A DNA stretch of 64,000 nucleotides from Hyphomonas sp. (GTDB taxonomy: Bacteria > Pseudomonadota > Alphaproteobacteria > Caulobacterales > Hyphomonadaceae). The translations under genes were made by a program, and so were the position numbers. The notes beneath the pieces were generated by a model, which was given only the letters and a program-made list of their open reading frames with translations, had not been told where the DNA came from and did no database searches. Location: the NCBI GenBank assembly GCA_016124495.1, contig WGNP01000005.1, forward strand, positions 1 through 64,000, read 5' to 3'. Of the stretch, positions 44,490-53,917 are shown one piece after another; the first letter of the stretch is position 1; every line of letters begins with the position of its first letter.

Positions 44490-46134
44490 CCAGTTTGACG
44501 CGCGCATAGTGCGCGAGCGCGTTGCGCAGTTTCGCGGGCAGGTGGCTCGGCGTCTGTCCGGCGAACTGCTGGAGGACGAGTTCAAGCCGCTGCGGCTGCA
44601 GAACGGCGTATACCTGCAGCTGCACGCCTACATGTTGCGCATCGCGATTCCGTATGGCCAGCTCTCGCCGGTGCAGCTCAGGCGCCTCGCCGAGATCGCG
44701 CGCGATTATGACCGGGGCTTCGGACACTTCACGACGCGCCAGAATATCCAGTTCAACTGGGTGGCGCTGAAGGACATACCGGACGTTCTGGAGAAGCTCG
44801 CCGAAGTTGAGATGCATGCCATCCAGACCTCCGGCAACTGTATCCGCAATACAACCACGGATCATTTTGCCGGCGCCGCGCAGGACGAGGTACTCGATCC
44901 GCGCGCATGGTGCGAGATCATCCGGCAATGGTCGACGTTCCATCCGGAATTCGCTTTCCTGCCGCGCAAGTTCAAGATTGCGGTGACGGCGGCCGAGCAT
45001 GACCGGGCCGCGATCCGCGTCCACGATGTGGGGCTGCATATCCGCCGGAAGGACGGACAGGTGGGCTTCGAAGTGCATGTCGGCGGCGGGCAGGGGCGCA
45101 CGCCGCATATTGCGGCGCTGGTGAATCCTTTCGTGCCCGAAGCGCAGATCCTCGATTATCTCGAGGCGATCATGCGCGTCTACAACCGGTATGGCCGGCG
45201 CGACAACAAGTACAAGGCGCGCATCAAGATCCTGGTCTCGGAGCTCGGCGAGGCGGAATATATCCGCCAGGTTGAGGAAGAGTTTGCGGCGCAGCGCCCG
45301 GGCGAGAAGATCAACCTGCCGGCTTCGGAAGTGGCGCGCATCCATGCCTATTTCGCACCGCCTGACCTCGCGCCGAAGCCTGCCGTCTCGAAGACGCTGG
45401 AAGCCGCGAAAGCCGCCGATCCCGCCTTCGCGCGCTGGACGCGGGTGAACTTGCATCCGCACAAGGTGGCAGGCTTTGTCACAGTGACCGTCAGCCTGAA
45501 GCCGATCGGCGCGGCGCCGGGGGATGCCACCGGCACCCAGATGGATGTCGTGGCCGATCTGGCCGAAAAGTACGGGTACGGAGATATCCGCGTCAGCCAT
45601 GCCCAGAACCTGATCCTGCCGCATGTCGCGCTGGATGACCTGCCGGCGGTCTATGCCGCGCTTGATGCGGCCGGACTCGGCGCCGCCAACGAGAGCCGGA
45701 TCACCGACATGATCGTCTGCCCGGGACTCGACTATTGCAACCTTGCCAATGCGCGCTCGATCCCCGTGGCGCTGGCCGTGCAGAAGGTGTTTGCGGATCC
45801 GGCTTACGAGGAAGACATCGGCAAGCTGCACATCAACGTGTCCGGCTGCATCAATGCCTGCGGCCACCACCATGTCGGCCATATCGGCATCCTCGGGGTC
45901 GACAAGAAGGGTGAGGAATTCTACCAGATTCTGCTCGGCGGACGCGCCGACGAGAAGGCCGCGCTGGGCGAGATTGTCGGACCCGGTCTGAAAGCCGATG
46001 ATGTGCCGGCCGCGATCCACCGCGTGGTCGAGTTCTACCGGGCGGAGCGCGCGTCGCCCGCCGAGAAGTTTATCGATACACTCGAACGCCTCGGCCACCA
46101 GCGCTTCCAGGAGGCCCTCTATGCCGCTGGTTAG
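44476..46134 (+). CDS. cysI: Sulfite reductase hemoprotein (nitrite/sulfite reductase family)
   Basis: It reduces sulfite to sulfide with siroheme and a [4Fe-4S] cluster. 552 aa, with the two-repeat ferredoxin-like fold: FGHFTTRQNIQFNWV and NCIRNTTTDHFAG in the first half, and cluster/siroheme cysteines in CPGLDYC and NVSGCINACGHHHVGHIG in the second. The ATG at 44476 overlaps the GST by 14 bp; the longer upstream frame is the GST shadow. No cysJ flavoprotein is nearby, so ferredoxin or another donor is likely. DUF934 overlaps its end by 14 bp. Confidence 0.94.
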   Translation: MYRYDQFDARIVRERVAQFRGQVARRLSGELLEDEFKPLRLQNGVYLQLHAYMLRIAIPYGQLSPVQLRRLAEIARDYDRGFGHFTTRQNIQFNWVALKDIPDVLEKLAEVEMHAIQTSGNCIRNTTTDHFAGAAQDEVLDPRAWCEIIRQWSTFHPEFAFLPRKFKIAVTAAEHDRAAIRVHDVGLHIRRKDGQVGFEVHVGGGQGRTPHIAALVNPFVPEAQILDYLEAIMRVYNRYGRRDNKYKARIKILVSELGEAEYIRQVEEEFAAQRPGEKINLPASEVARIHAYFAPPDLAPKPAVSKTLEAAKAADPAFARWTRVNLHPHKVAGFVTVTVSLKPIGAAPGDATGTQMDVVADLAEKYGYGDIRVSHAQNLILPHVALDDLPAVYAALDAAGLGAANESRITDMIVCPGLDYCNLANARSIPVALAVQKVFADPAYEEDIGKLHINVSGCINACGHHHVGHIGILGVDKKGEEFYQILLGGRADEKAALGEIVGPGLKADDVPAAIHRVVEFYRAERASPAEKFIDTLERLGHQRFQEALYAAG

Positions 46135-46609
46135 AGGGGGCGCTGAAATTGCCAATGACTGCATCTTCGTGCCGGACGGCGGGGCGCTGCCGCAGTCAGG
46201 CCGGTTTTCCGTCTCCTTCGGTCGGTATCTTAGTCTTAAACAAGGCCGGGAGAATGGACCGCTGCCGGATGGCATACGCCTTGCCCCGGCCGATGATCCG
46301 GCCCAGCTTGAGCCTTTCCTCCCGGAAATCGCCCTGATCGAGGTCGATTTTCCCCGCTACACGGACGGGCGCGGCTTCAGCCAGGCTCAGCTGCTTCGCC
46401 GCCGCTATGGCTATTCCGGAGAAATCCGGGCTGTCGGCCATGTTCTGCGCGATCAGATATTCTACATGCACCGTTCAGGCATCGATGCTTACGAGACCCG
46501 TCGCGCAGGCCTATTTGAGGTGCTGGAAGCGCTTGCCGAGTTCACTGAGGCCTACCAGCCCGCAGTTTCCGGCCCGGCAGCGATCTTCCGCAAGCGAGAC
46601 GGAGCCTGA
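46121..46609 (+). CDS. DUF934 protein of the sulfite-reductase cluster
   Basis: A 162 aa protein of the DUF934 family, regularly found between cysI and cysH. Recognisable is IEVDFPRYTDGRGFSQAQLL then RRRYGYSGEIRAVGHVLRDQ. The function is unknown, though the family is tied to sulfite reduction by context. The ATG at 46121 overlaps the end of cysI by 14 bp; the earlier open frame is antisense-like shadow. Confidence 0.9.
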   Translation: MPLVRGGAEIANDCIFVPDGGALPQSGRFSVSFGRYLSLKQGRENGPLPDGIRLAPADDPAQLEPFLPEIALIEVDFPRYTDGRGFSQAQLLRRRYGYSGEIRAVGHVLRDQIFYMHRSGIDAYETRRAGLFEVLEALAEFTEAYQPAVSGPAAIFRKRDGA

Positions 46610-46614
46610 GGCCC

Positions 46615-47358
46615 ATGCCCTTCGATACCCTTATTGAAAGCCCACAGGTCGATCCTGCGGTCCGGCTTGCGCGCCTCAACGGAGAACTGCGTCAGGCCTC
46701 GGCGCAGACGATTCTGCGCGCTGCGATTGTGCGCGAATGGGCGGGCGACCTGACCTATGTGTCGAGCTTCGGGGCCGAGAGCGCCGTGATGCTGGCGCTT
46801 ATCGCCGATGTGGATCCCGCGCTGCCGATCCAGTTCATCGATACCGGCATGCACTTCCCGCAGACGCTGGATTACCGTGACGAGCTTATCGAGAAGCTCG
46901 GCCTTACGGGTGTGCGCACGCTTGTCCCGAACGAGGCCGAGCGCCGGGTTGAAGATCCCAAGTCGATGCTTTGGAAATCCAACCCGGACGCCTGCTGCGA
47001 CCTGCGCAAGGTGCGTCCGCTGGAACCGGCCCTCGGCGGCTATTCGGCCTGGATCACGGGTCGTAAACGCTTCCATGGCGGCGCCCGCATGAGCCTGCCC
47101 GTGTTTGAGTATGCCTCCGGCCGCTACAAGGTGAATCCGCTTGCCAGCTGGACGCCGGAAGACGTCGAGCTGTTCATCGAGCAGCGTAACCTGCCGGCCC
47201 ATCCGCTGGTCGCGCAGGGTTATCCCTCGATCGGATGCTGGCCGTGCACCCAGCCGGCAGATGACCCGAACAACCCGCGCGCCGGCCGCTGGGCCGGCCA
47301 GAGCAAGACCGAATGCGGCCTGCATGTCGAGCGCAACGAGCGGCCGCGGGTTTTTTGA
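46615..47358 (+). CDS. cysH: Phosphoadenylyl/adenylyl-sulfate reductase, [4Fe-4S] APS-reductase type
   Basis: It reduces activated sulfate to sulfite with thioredoxin or glutathione as donor. 247 aa. The PP-loop start SSFGAESAVMLALIADV and the Arg-rich ITGRKRFHGGAR bind nucleotide. Cysteine pairs in ACCDLRK and GCWPC mark the [4Fe-4S] form that prefers APS, and the catalytic Cys is in ECGLH near the C-terminus. Starts 5 bp after DUF934. It closes the cys cluster; the sulfate adenylyltransferase genes are not in this window. Confidence 0.95.
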   Translation: MPFDTLIESPQVDPAVRLARLNGELRQASAQTILRAAIVREWAGDLTYVSSFGAESAVMLALIADVDPALPIQFIDTGMHFPQTLDYRDELIEKLGLTGVRTLVPNEAERRVEDPKSMLWKSNPDACCDLRKVRPLEPALGGYSAWITGRKRFHGGARMSLPVFEYASGRYKVNPLASWTPEDVELFIEQRNLPAHPLVAQGYPSIGCWPCTQPADDPNNPRAGRWAGQSKTECGLHVERNERPRVF

Positions 47359-47455
47359 TCTGGATTCTTTGTCTGCAGACGAAGGAGGCACGGTTTTTAT
47401 CCGCGCCTTTTTCTTTTGCCTCGCCCCACCCTGGTCTTTCCTAAGACGGGGAGGG

Positions 47456-48283
47456 CTAGGGTAGGGGCGGCGGGAGATCACGCCTTGAATTCCAGACATG
47501 GCTGAGCGCGATTGCCGCCGCCGTCGCCACGTTGACGCTGTCGAAACCGTTCGTCATTGGAATACGCACCGGGCGGGCGCGGCCTATCAGTTCGCGCGTC
47601 AGGCCGGGGCCTTCGGCGCCGAGCAGGAGCGCAACGCGCTGTGGCACGCGCAGCGTGGGGAGGGGCTCGGCATCGGCGCGGGGTGTCAGGGCCCAGACTT
47701 CCTGGCCGGCCTCCTCTGCCGCTTCGATCAGGGCGGCGCCCGTGCCACCGTGCGCGAAGGGCAGCCAGAGTGTGGTGCCGGACGAAACGCGGATGGCCTT
47801 GCGGTACAGCGGATCACAGGAGGTTTCATCCAGCAGCACGGCGCCTGCGCCGAAGGCCGCCGCGTTGCGGAAGCAGGCGCCGACATTGTCATGGTTGGAG
47901 AGGCCGGCGAGAAGCAGCGCGGTGGACGGACCGTCCGCAGGCAGAACATCCGCTGTCGTACGCGGCGCCCCCTTGAGGCCGCAGGCGAGCACGCCGCGGT
48001 GCATCGGGAATCCCGCCACGGCGTCCATCACGCCTTGCGGCGTAACAAAGACGGGCACACTTGCGGGCACCTGCTGCAGAAGCTGCGCCAGGGGCTCCAG
48101 CCGCGTCTCGCACAGGAACAGGCTCTCCACTTCGAAATGGCTGCGCATCAGCAGGGTCTCGAGCGTGACCTTGCCCTCGACGATGAAACGCCCGCCGTGC
48201 CCGTTCGTCAGGTCGCGCTCGCGGATCGAAAGATACGGCGCTAGGCGCAGGTCGCCGGGGTCGGTCAGATGGAGAACGGGCAT
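47456..48283 (-). CDS. SpoU/TrmH-family RNA 2'-O-methyltransferase
   Basis: A 275 aa SAM-dependent ribose methyltransferase of rRNA or tRNA. An N-terminal RNA-binding part (RFIVEGKVTLETLLMRSHF) precedes the SPOUT knot with LLLAGLSNHDNVGACFRNAAAFGA, LLLGAEGPGLTRELI and DSVNVATAAAIAL. The ATG at 48283 has GGGAGG four bases upstream; another lies 12 bases earlier. Exact target base is unknown. Convergent with cysH (about 100 bp gap). Confidence 0.9.
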   Translation of the reverse strand: MPVLHLTDPGDLRLAPYLSIRERDLTNGHGGRFIVEGKVTLETLLMRSHFEVESLFLCETRLEPLAQLLQQVPASVPVFVTPQGVMDAVAGFPMHRGVLACGLKGAPRTTADVLPADGPSTALLLAGLSNHDNVGACFRNAAAFGAGAVLLDETSCDPLYRKAIRVSSGTTLWLPFAHGGTGAALIEAAEEAGQEVWALTPRADAEPLPTLRVPQRVALLLGAEGPGLTRELIGRARPVRIPMTNGFDSVNVATAAAIALSHVWNSRRDLPPPLP

Positions 48284-48330
48284 GGCGCCTCCCATGCCCG
48301 CTTACGAACGGCGCTTCAATCGCGCGGCTC

Positions 48331-48666
48331 TTAGTTTGTCAGCACGCCGATGAACGCCCCGGCAATCTCGCCGCTGGCGAGGTCCACGATGTAGGCGTTC
48401 TGGCCGACCGATACCCACTGGTGGCCCGCCGGCGCGGGCGGGAGACCGTACCGGTACCAGTCGTTCAGGTTGGCCGTCAGGTATTCGGGCGGCAGGATCT
48501 GGCCTTTGCCCCAGAGGGTCTTGGCAGGCAGGGGCGTCCCGGCCTCCGGGGCAGCCAGGGCGGCCGGGTGGGTCTGGCCATCCGGGAAGCTCGGCGGGTC
48601 TGCAAAGGCCGGGGCTGCGCTGCCAAGGGCGGCGGCGAGCCACAGCGCGGCGAGTTTTTGAGCCAT
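48331..48666 (-). CDS. RcnB-like exported protein
   Basis: A 111 aa periplasmic protein. A signal peptide (ALWLAAALGSAAPAFA) precedes a Pro-rich linker and an RcnB-like domain: GQILPPEYL, then LNDWYRYGLPPAPAGHQWVSVGQNAYIVDL. RcnB in E. coli modulates nickel/cobalt efflux, but most alphaproteobacterial members have no proven role. It lies downstream of rpoH on the same strand with 58 bp between. Confidence 0.75.
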   Translation of the reverse strand: MAQKLAALWLAAALGSAAPAFADPPSFPDGQTHPAALAAPEAGTPLPAKTLWGKGQILPPEYLTANLNDWYRYGLPPAPAGHQWVSVGQNAYIVDLASGEIAGAFIGVLTN

Positions 48667-48724
48667 GGACAGGTGCCTTCCGTTCCTGCGTGATTCAACG
48701 CAGCGGCGGCGACCTGGTTCCCGC

Positions 48725-49624
48725 TCAGTCTCCGACCGGCAGGCCCTGCTCTTTGGCCAGCCGCTTCATCGTCTTCTGCAGCTTCTCGAAGGCGCGGACC
48801 TCGATCTGGCGGATGCGCTCGCGGCTGACGCCGTACTGGTCGGAGAGTTCTTCCAGCGTCTTCGGCTCGTCGATCAGGCGGCGCTCGGTCAGGATATGGC
48901 GTTCGCGCTCGGAGAGGTCTTCCATCGAGCGGGTCAGCAGCTCCATCCGGCTGTCCAGTTCCTGGCGGTTGGCAAAGGTCTCGGCCTGGCCTGGTTCGTC
49001 ATCGGCCAGCCAGTCCTGCCATTCCATGTCGCCATCCGTGCCCATCGGCACATTGAGCGAGGCGTCGGAGCCGGACATGCGCCCGTTCATCGAATAGACT
49101 TCGGCATCGGTAACGTTCAGCTTCTCGGCGATCAGGCGGGCCTGCTCCGGCTTAAGGTCGCCCTCGTCGAGCGCCTGCATCTCACCCTTCAGCCGGCGCA
49201 AGTTGAAGAACAGCTTCTTCTGAGCGGCCGTGGTGCCGAGTTTCACGAGGCTCCAGCTGCGCAGGATGTATTCCTGGATGGCGGCGCGGATCCACCACAT
49301 CGCATAGGTCGCAAGGCGGAAGCCCTTTTCAGGGTCGAATTTCTTGACGGCCTGCATCAGGCCTACATTGCCCTCGGAGATCACTTCGGCCATCGGCAGG
49401 CCGTAGCCGCGATAGCCCATCGCGATCTTCGCCACGAGGCGAAGATGCGAGGTGACCATCTTTTCAGCGGCCTCGGTGTCTTCCTGGTCGCGCCATTGGC
49501 GCGCCAGCATGAACTCCTCATTCTTCTCGAGCATCGGGAACTTGCGGATCTCGCTCAGATACCGGCTAAGTCCTTGTTCCGGACTAAGGGCGCCCGGGCC
49601 CGCTTTGATTGGCGTATTCGCCAT
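48725..49624 (-). CDS. rpoH: Heat-shock sigma factor RpoH (sigma-32)
   Basis: Directs RNA polymerase to heat-shock promoters. 299 aa: region 1.2 (LSRYLSEIRKFPMLEKNEEF), region 2 with FDPEKGFRLATYAMWWIRAAIQEYILRSWSLVK, the RpoH box QKKLFFNLR just after, and region 4 with YGVSRERIRQIEVRAFEKL. The ATG at 49624 fits; the frame is open 40 codons further but those residues are unlike the family. Alphaproteobacteria often have two rpoH copies; only one is here. Confidence 0.96.
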   Translation of the reverse strand: MANTPIKAGPGALSPEQGLSRYLSEIRKFPMLEKNEEFMLARQWRDQEDTEAAEKMVTSHLRLVAKIAMGYRGYGLPMAEVISEGNVGLMQAVKKFDPEKGFRLATYAMWWIRAAIQEYILRSWSLVKLGTTAAQKKLFFNLRRLKGEMQALDEGDLKPEQARLIAEKLNVTDAEVYSMNGRMSGSDASLNVPMGTDGDMEWQDWLADDEPGQAETFANRQELDSRMELLTRSMEDLSERERHILTERRLIDEPKTLEELSDQYGVSRERIRQIEVRAFEKLQKTMKRLAKEQGLPVGD

Positions 49625-49820
49625 GTTTCGTCCTCCTGTACTGGGCAGGTCCCGTCTGCGGCGGCCCACCCCCTGATCCTGGATCTTCCCCGGCACCCTA
49701 GTCCTGCCTGGCAGCAACGTCGCCGCCGGAGAGGCGCAATTCATTCATCGCGCTTCTGCATAAATAGGAAATGGGGCGAGGGTGTGGAAGAGGTCCCGGC
49801 ATCGCATTTTTTGCGGCCGG

Positions 49821-50951
49821 TCAGCTTTCAGGGAGGCTGCGCCTCTCCTCAGCCATGTAGGAAGCCGAGCGCATTTCGAAAAGGCGGCTGGCGGTGCGCT
49901 GGAATTCGAAGGCGCCGTCGCCCTCGGTATAGAGGCGGTCGGGCTCGGCGGCGGCGCTGGCGACGAGTTTCACCCGCGCCTCGTAGAGGGCGTCGATCAG
50001 GCTGACGAAGCGGGCGGCCTCGTTGCGCCGGTCCGGGGTGAGCAGGGGGATGCCTTCCAGGATGAGGGTGTGGAAGGTCGCGGCAATCGCCAGATAGTCG
50101 ATGGAGCCGAGCGGCCGCGCGCACAGTTCTGCGAAGGTGAAACGCGCGACGCCGGCGGCCTCGCGTGCGACCTCCAGCTTGCGGCCCTTGATGGTCAGCA
50201 CGCAATGCTGCGGCTCGGCGCCGAGGGTCAGACGGGTCCAGGCCATGTCGAGCGCGGCGCTGCTGCCGGCGCCGAGCGGGGCGTACCAGACCGGCGCCTC
50301 GACCAGCCGGTCGAGCCGGTAATCGCGCGCCGAGGCAAGCTCGACCACATCGCAGCGCTCTTTCAGCCGCTGGATGAAGGGAAGGAACAGAGCACGGTTG
50401 ATGCCGTCCCTGTACAGATCATCCGGCTGGCGGTTGGAGGTCGCGACCACCGTCACGCCGTGGGCAAATACCGCGTCGAACAGGCGCGCGAGGATCATTG
50501 CGTCAGCGATCTGGGTCACCTGGAATTCGTCAAAGCAGAGGAGACGGGCCTCGCTCGCAATCTGCTTCGCCACCGGCGCGATCGGATCGTCGCCGGCGTC
50601 CCTGACGCGCCAGGGCGAGCGCTTGCGGTCGGCCTCGCCCATCTTGCGCCACACATCGAGACGCTCGTGCACCTCGGCCATGAACTCGTGGAAGTGCACA
50701 CGCCGCTTGGGCGAGATTTTCGCCTCGGCGAAGAACATGTCCATCAGCATCGACTTGCCGCGCCCAACGCCGCCCCAGAGATAGACGCCGCGCATAGGTT
50801 CCGGCGGCTTGCTGAACAGGCCGCGCTTCTGCGGCGCAGACAACGCGCCGGCGAGGTCGTCGAGCCGGCTCGCCGCTTCAGCCTGCGCGGCGTCACCGGT
50901 CAGCGTGCCGGAGACCACCCGCTCGTCATAGCGTGCCCGGACAGCTCCCAT
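49821..50951 (-). CDS. zapE: AFG1-family ATPase ZapE
   Basis: A AAA+ ATPase linked to cell division and membrane-protein quality control. 376 aa with Walker A GGVGRGKS near residue 60, RRVHFHEFM, Walker B LLCFDEFQVTQIADAMIL, and TSNRQPDDLYRDGINRALFLPFI, all diagnostic. The ATG at 50951 has GAGG seven bases upstream; a TTG at 50966 is an alternative. With the ATG the gene starts 7 bp after the end of rhomboid; the TTG would overlap it by 8 bp, so the pair is cotranscribed. Confidence 0.93.
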   Translation of the reverse strand: MGAVRARYDERVVSGTLTGDAAQAEAASRLDDLAGALSAPQKRGLFSKPPEPMRGVYLWGGVGRGKSMLMDMFFAEAKISPKRRVHFHEFMAEVHERLDVWRKMGEADRKRSPWRVRDAGDDPIAPVAKQIASEARLLCFDEFQVTQIADAMILARLFDAVFAHGVTVVATSNRQPDDLYRDGINRALFLPFIQRLKERCDVVELASARDYRLDRLVEAPVWYAPLGAGSSAALDMAWTRLTLGAEPQHCVLTIKGRKLEVAREAAGVARFTFAELCARPLGSIDYLAIAATFHTLILEGIPLLTPDRRNEAARFVSLIDALYEARVKLVASAAAEPDRLYTEGDGAFEFQRTASRLFEMRSASYMAEERRSLPES

Positions 50952-50958
50952 CAGCGCC

Positions 50959-51573
50959 TCAGCCAAAACGGGCCGCGGCCTGCGCCACGAATTCGCTGAA
51001 GGTTTCCGGGCGCACGAGCAGGGTGGCGATGACGCCCGCCACCGCCCCGCCGAGGTGCGCCTCGTGGCCGATGATCCGGTTCTCGCGCATCGAGAAGGCG
51101 TAGCTGATCGCGACGTAGAGAACGCCGAAGACGATGCCCCACATCGGGATCACAAAAAAAGCGAGCAGGATGGCGAACGGCTCGAACAGGCAGAAGGCCA
51201 GCACCATGCCGGAGAGGGCGCCGGACGCGCCGGCTGCACGGTAGTCCGGCGAATTCTGGTTGTGAACATAGGCCCAGGCACTGCCCCCCACGAGCGATGC
51301 AAAATACACGATGGCGAAACCCACGCCACCGAGCACGTATTCGCAGATCGGCCCGAACAGCCAGAGGCCGTACATGTTGAGCAGAAGGTGCGGCCCGTTG
51401 ACGTGGAGGAAGCCGGAGCTGATCCCCCGGTACCATTCGCCCCGCTCACGCATCGGGCCCACCCAGAGGATGTTCTGTTGCATGAACGCCTCCTTTCGGA
51501 ACGCGATCAGGCTGGCGATCACATTCATAACGAGAAGGCCCAGCGTCACGGGCGAAGCGAAGAGGCTGTCCAT
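50959..51573 (-). CDS. Rhomboid-family intramembrane serine protease
   Basis: A 204 aa protein with six hydrophobic segments. The active-site Ser is in GASGALSG near residue 116; the His on the later helix is in IIGHEAHLGG, and the conserved HVNGPHLLLNMYGLWLFG lies near residue 57. The membrane pattern fits the 6-TM rhomboid core. The substrate is unknown. It precedes zapE on the minus strand, and a GC-rich hairpin (51607-51638) lies upstream. Confidence 0.92.
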   Translation of the reverse strand: MDSLFASPVTLGLLVMNVIASLIAFRKEAFMQQNILWVGPMRERGEWYRGISSGFLHVNGPHLLLNMYGLWLFGPICEYVLGGVGFAIVYFASLVGGSAWAYVHNQNSPDYRAAGASGALSGMVLAFCLFEPFAILLAFFVIPMWGIVFGVLYVAISYAFSMRENRIIGHEAHLGGAVAGVIATLLVRPETFSEFVAQAAARFG

Positions 51574-51606
51574 GGGGTTACCTTGCTGCGCATGGGCCGA
51601 AACGAC

Positions 51607-51638
51607 AAGCCGCCCGGAAGCAGTCTCCCGGGCGGCTT
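51607..51638 (-). terminator. 11-bp stem hairpin after the receiver gene
   Basis: AAGCCGCCCGG (51607-51617) and CCGGGCGGCTT (51628-51638) form a perfect 11-bp stem with a 10-base loop. It lies 36 bp beyond the end of the receiver gene and before the rhomboid gene, both on the minus strand. The following bases (GTCGTTTC) have only a weak T run. Confidence 0.6.
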
Positions 51639-51673
51639 AGCAATCAGAGGCCGTAGCCCGCAAGCGGTGCCGG

Positions 51674-52123
51674 TCAGGCGGCGCGGGCAGGGCGGCGGGC
51701 CGGAACCGCGGCGCCGGCGGCGGGCATCAGTTCCATGAAGAAGTCCTCGAACGACTCCGGCCGCTGGATGAAGCGGTTGAAGGGCAGGTTCGCCTTGAAC
51801 ACCGCGTGCGGGTGGATGTTGGCGCCGCAACGGGCGGCGGAGGCGACGGCCTGGTCACGGTTTTCCATCGAGGAGACGACAGCGATCCGGTACTTGCCCA
51901 TATTGGCAACGCGGGCAATCGTCATGTCGGCGTCCATGCTGTCGGGCAGGCCAAGGTCGAGCACAACGAGATCGAAGCGCTCCAGACGCAGGCGCATCTC
52001 TGCGGCCATCAGCGTCGGTGCCATCACGAGGTCAACCTGAACGCGTGCGCGCGCGGCCCTGTCGGCCGCGATGGCCAGCATGTCGCGCACCGGTTCATGA
52101 TCCTCAACCCACAGAACTTTCAT
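51674..52123 (-). CDS. Single-domain response regulator (receiver)
   Basis: A 149 aa CheY-like receiver. It has the acidic pair in LWVEDHEPVRD, the phospho-acceptor Asp in LVVLDLGLPDS near residue 56, VVSSMENRD and Lys in AVFKANL. A Pro/Ala/Arg-rich tail of about 20 residues ends the protein; there is no output domain. No kinase is adjacent. It is followed by a hairpin and then rhomboid. Partner unknown. Confidence 0.86.
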   Translation of the reverse strand: MKVLWVEDHEPVRDMLAIAADRAARARVQVDLVMAPTLMAAEMRLRLERFDLVVLDLGLPDSMDADMTIARVANMGKYRIAVVSSMENRDQAVASAARCGANIHPHAVFKANLPFNRFIQRPESFEDFFMELMPAAGAAVPARRPARAA

Positions 52124-52350
52124 CTATAACTACCTCGATCAGGACACTGGCTGGGGGGCTGAAGCATTAAGCGGGGCCCCGTGATGAGCTCACCTTGCCA
52201 CGCCCATCTTGCACCTTGGTAAATTGAAACTTTCTGAAGTCTTTAAAATTGGCCCCGATCGCATCTTTTTAGGCGCCTTCCGGGATTTATCCCCTCTCTT
52301 TGCAGGCCGGCGCCTCGGCCCTATGCTGGCGGCGTACATATGAGAGGCCC

Positions 52351-53253
52351 ATGACCGACGATATCGCCGCCCCAGCCGCCAAAGCCCGGTCCCTGGACGC
52401 CTTCCTGCCGGCCGGTGAGCGCACCGACGCACATATCGTGGATAGGCTGATTGAGGAGCGCTGCCCGAAGCTGCGCGCCAGCCCGGCCTGGCCGGTTGCC
52501 CGGCCCTTGCTGTATTCCCTGCTCGGCTATGGCAAGGCGCGGGCAATGGCGGACGAACTGGTCCAGCTGACCGGGCGGCAATCCTTTGACCTGCTGTCGC
52601 AGCAGCTCGCTTTCGACATGACCGTGTCCGGTATCGACCGCCTTCCGGCTACCGGCCGCTGCATCGTCGCCGCGAATCATCCGACCGGCCTCGCCGACGG
52701 GGTCGCCGTCTGGGACCTGCTGAAAAAAAAGCGCGAGGACATCATTTTCTTCGCCAATGCTGATGCGGTTCGCGTCAATCCGCGTTTCGAGGATGTGATC
52801 ATCCCGGTCGAATGGGTTGTCGCCAAACGCTCCCCCGCCAAGGCACGCGAAACCCTGAAGCGCGCAGCGGATGCCTTCGCTCAGGAAAAGTGCGTCGTCA
52901 TCTTCCCCTCGGGGCGCCTTGCACGGAAGGTCGAGGGGCGGATGGAGGAGAAGGACTGGTTCCCGACCGTCGTCGGCCTCGCCCGCAAGCAGGGCGCGCC
53001 GGTCGTGCCGCTAAACCTCGATGCCCGCAACTCGGCACTCTACTACCTCTTCTGTGATCTCTCGAACGAGCTGCGCGACATCACGCTGTTCCACGAACTG
53101 CTCAACAAGCGCGGCTCAAAGATCCGGATGACCTTCGGCGGGATAATCCATCCGGACCTGCTTCAGGGCGAGCCCGCCGCTGTGACCGAGAAGCTGAAGC
53201 AGCACGTCTCCTACGCCCTTCTGAACGACCCCGACGCAGCCTTCTGCCCCTGA
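52351..53253 (+). CDS. PlsC-type (glycerolipid or ornithine-lipid) acyltransferase
   Basis: A 300 aa predicted acyltransferase of the PlsC/LPLAT superfamily. The catalytic His-Asp pair is in AANHPTGLADG near residue 105 (an HX4D form with HPTGLAD), and the later VIFPSGRLARKVEGRMEEKDW block matches the substrate-binding motif. It may acylate a lyso-lipid such as lyso-ornithine lipid; this cannot be decided. The ATG at 52351 (MTDDIAAP) gives a plausible N-terminus. A short GNAT gene follows. Confidence 0.83.
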   Translation: MTDDIAAPAAKARSLDAFLPAGERTDAHIVDRLIEERCPKLRASPAWPVARPLLYSLLGYGKARAMADELVQLTGRQSFDLLSQQLAFDMTVSGIDRLPATGRCIVAANHPTGLADGVAVWDLLKKKREDIIFFANADAVRVNPRFEDVIIPVEWVVAKRSPAKARETLKRAADAFAQEKCVVIFPSGRLARKVEGRMEEKDWFPTVVGLARKQGAPVVPLNLDARNSALYYLFCDLSNELRDITLFHELLNKRGSKIRMTFGGIIHPDLLQGEPAAVTEKLKQHVSYALLNDPDAAFCP

Positions 53254-53304
53254 CAGGCGAGGGATGCTTGCGGGGTGGCCGATTGCGCCCTAGACGCGCC
53301 CGCC

Positions 53305-53796
53305 ATGATCGAGATTGTCCCCGAAACCCCTGCGCTGCATGCCGATGCGATCGAAGACCTGTTCGACCGCACCTTCGGCCCCGGCCACTTTGCCAAGACG
53401 GCGGAGCGGCTGCGTGAGTATTCGGCTTCGCTCCCGGCGATCAACCGCGTGGCGGTGGACGGCGGCAAGGTGATCGGTGTCTGCCGCGTCTGGCCGCTGG
53501 TGGTCGGCGAGGCGCGCGCCCGGGCGCTGTTCTTCGGGCCGGTTGCGGTGGATCCGGCGTATCGCGGCCAGTTCCTCAGCCTGCGCATCACTGAAGCGGC
53601 GCTCGACGCCGGGAAGGCTGCCGGCTGGCCCGCCGCGATCCTGATCGGCGCACACAGACTGTTCGGCAAGGCGGGCTTCGTGGTCGCACCGAAACATAGC
53701 CTGATCTTCCCCGGCCCGCAGGACCAGGGCCGCGTGATGGTGCGTGACCTGGCCGGCGACGCCGCGCAGCTCGAAGGCCTCGTCACAGCGCCCTGA
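53305..53796 (+). CDS. GNAT-family N-acetyltransferase
   Basis: A 163 aa acetyltransferase fold: INRVAVDGGKVIGVCRVWPL, then LFFGPVAVDPAYRGQFLSLRITEAALDAGKAAGW with the acetyl-CoA loop (here YRGQFLS, a weaker form of the usual QGxGxG/A) and LIGAHRLFGKAGFVVAP near 120. The ATG at 53305 matches family starts; 10 codons earlier a GTG-like start exists. The acceptor is unknown. It lies between the acyltransferase and AmpG genes. Confidence 0.82.
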   Translation: MIEIVPETPALHADAIEDLFDRTFGPGHFAKTAERLREYSASLPAINRVAVDGGKVIGVCRVWPLVVGEARARALFFGPVAVDPAYRGQFLSLRITEAALDAGKAAGWPAAILIGAHRLFGKAGFVVAPKHSLIFPGPQDQGRVMVRDLAGDAAQLEGLVTAP

Positions 53797-53917
53797 CGCA
53801 CCGGTTTTGCTTGCCCATGCGGAAATCGGCTGGCACCATTCCTTGGTTCGCACTCCTCCCGGTTACAGCTCCCCCGCCAAGAGGGGAGAGGGAGCGGCTT
53901 GCGGCACGGGAGAGAGC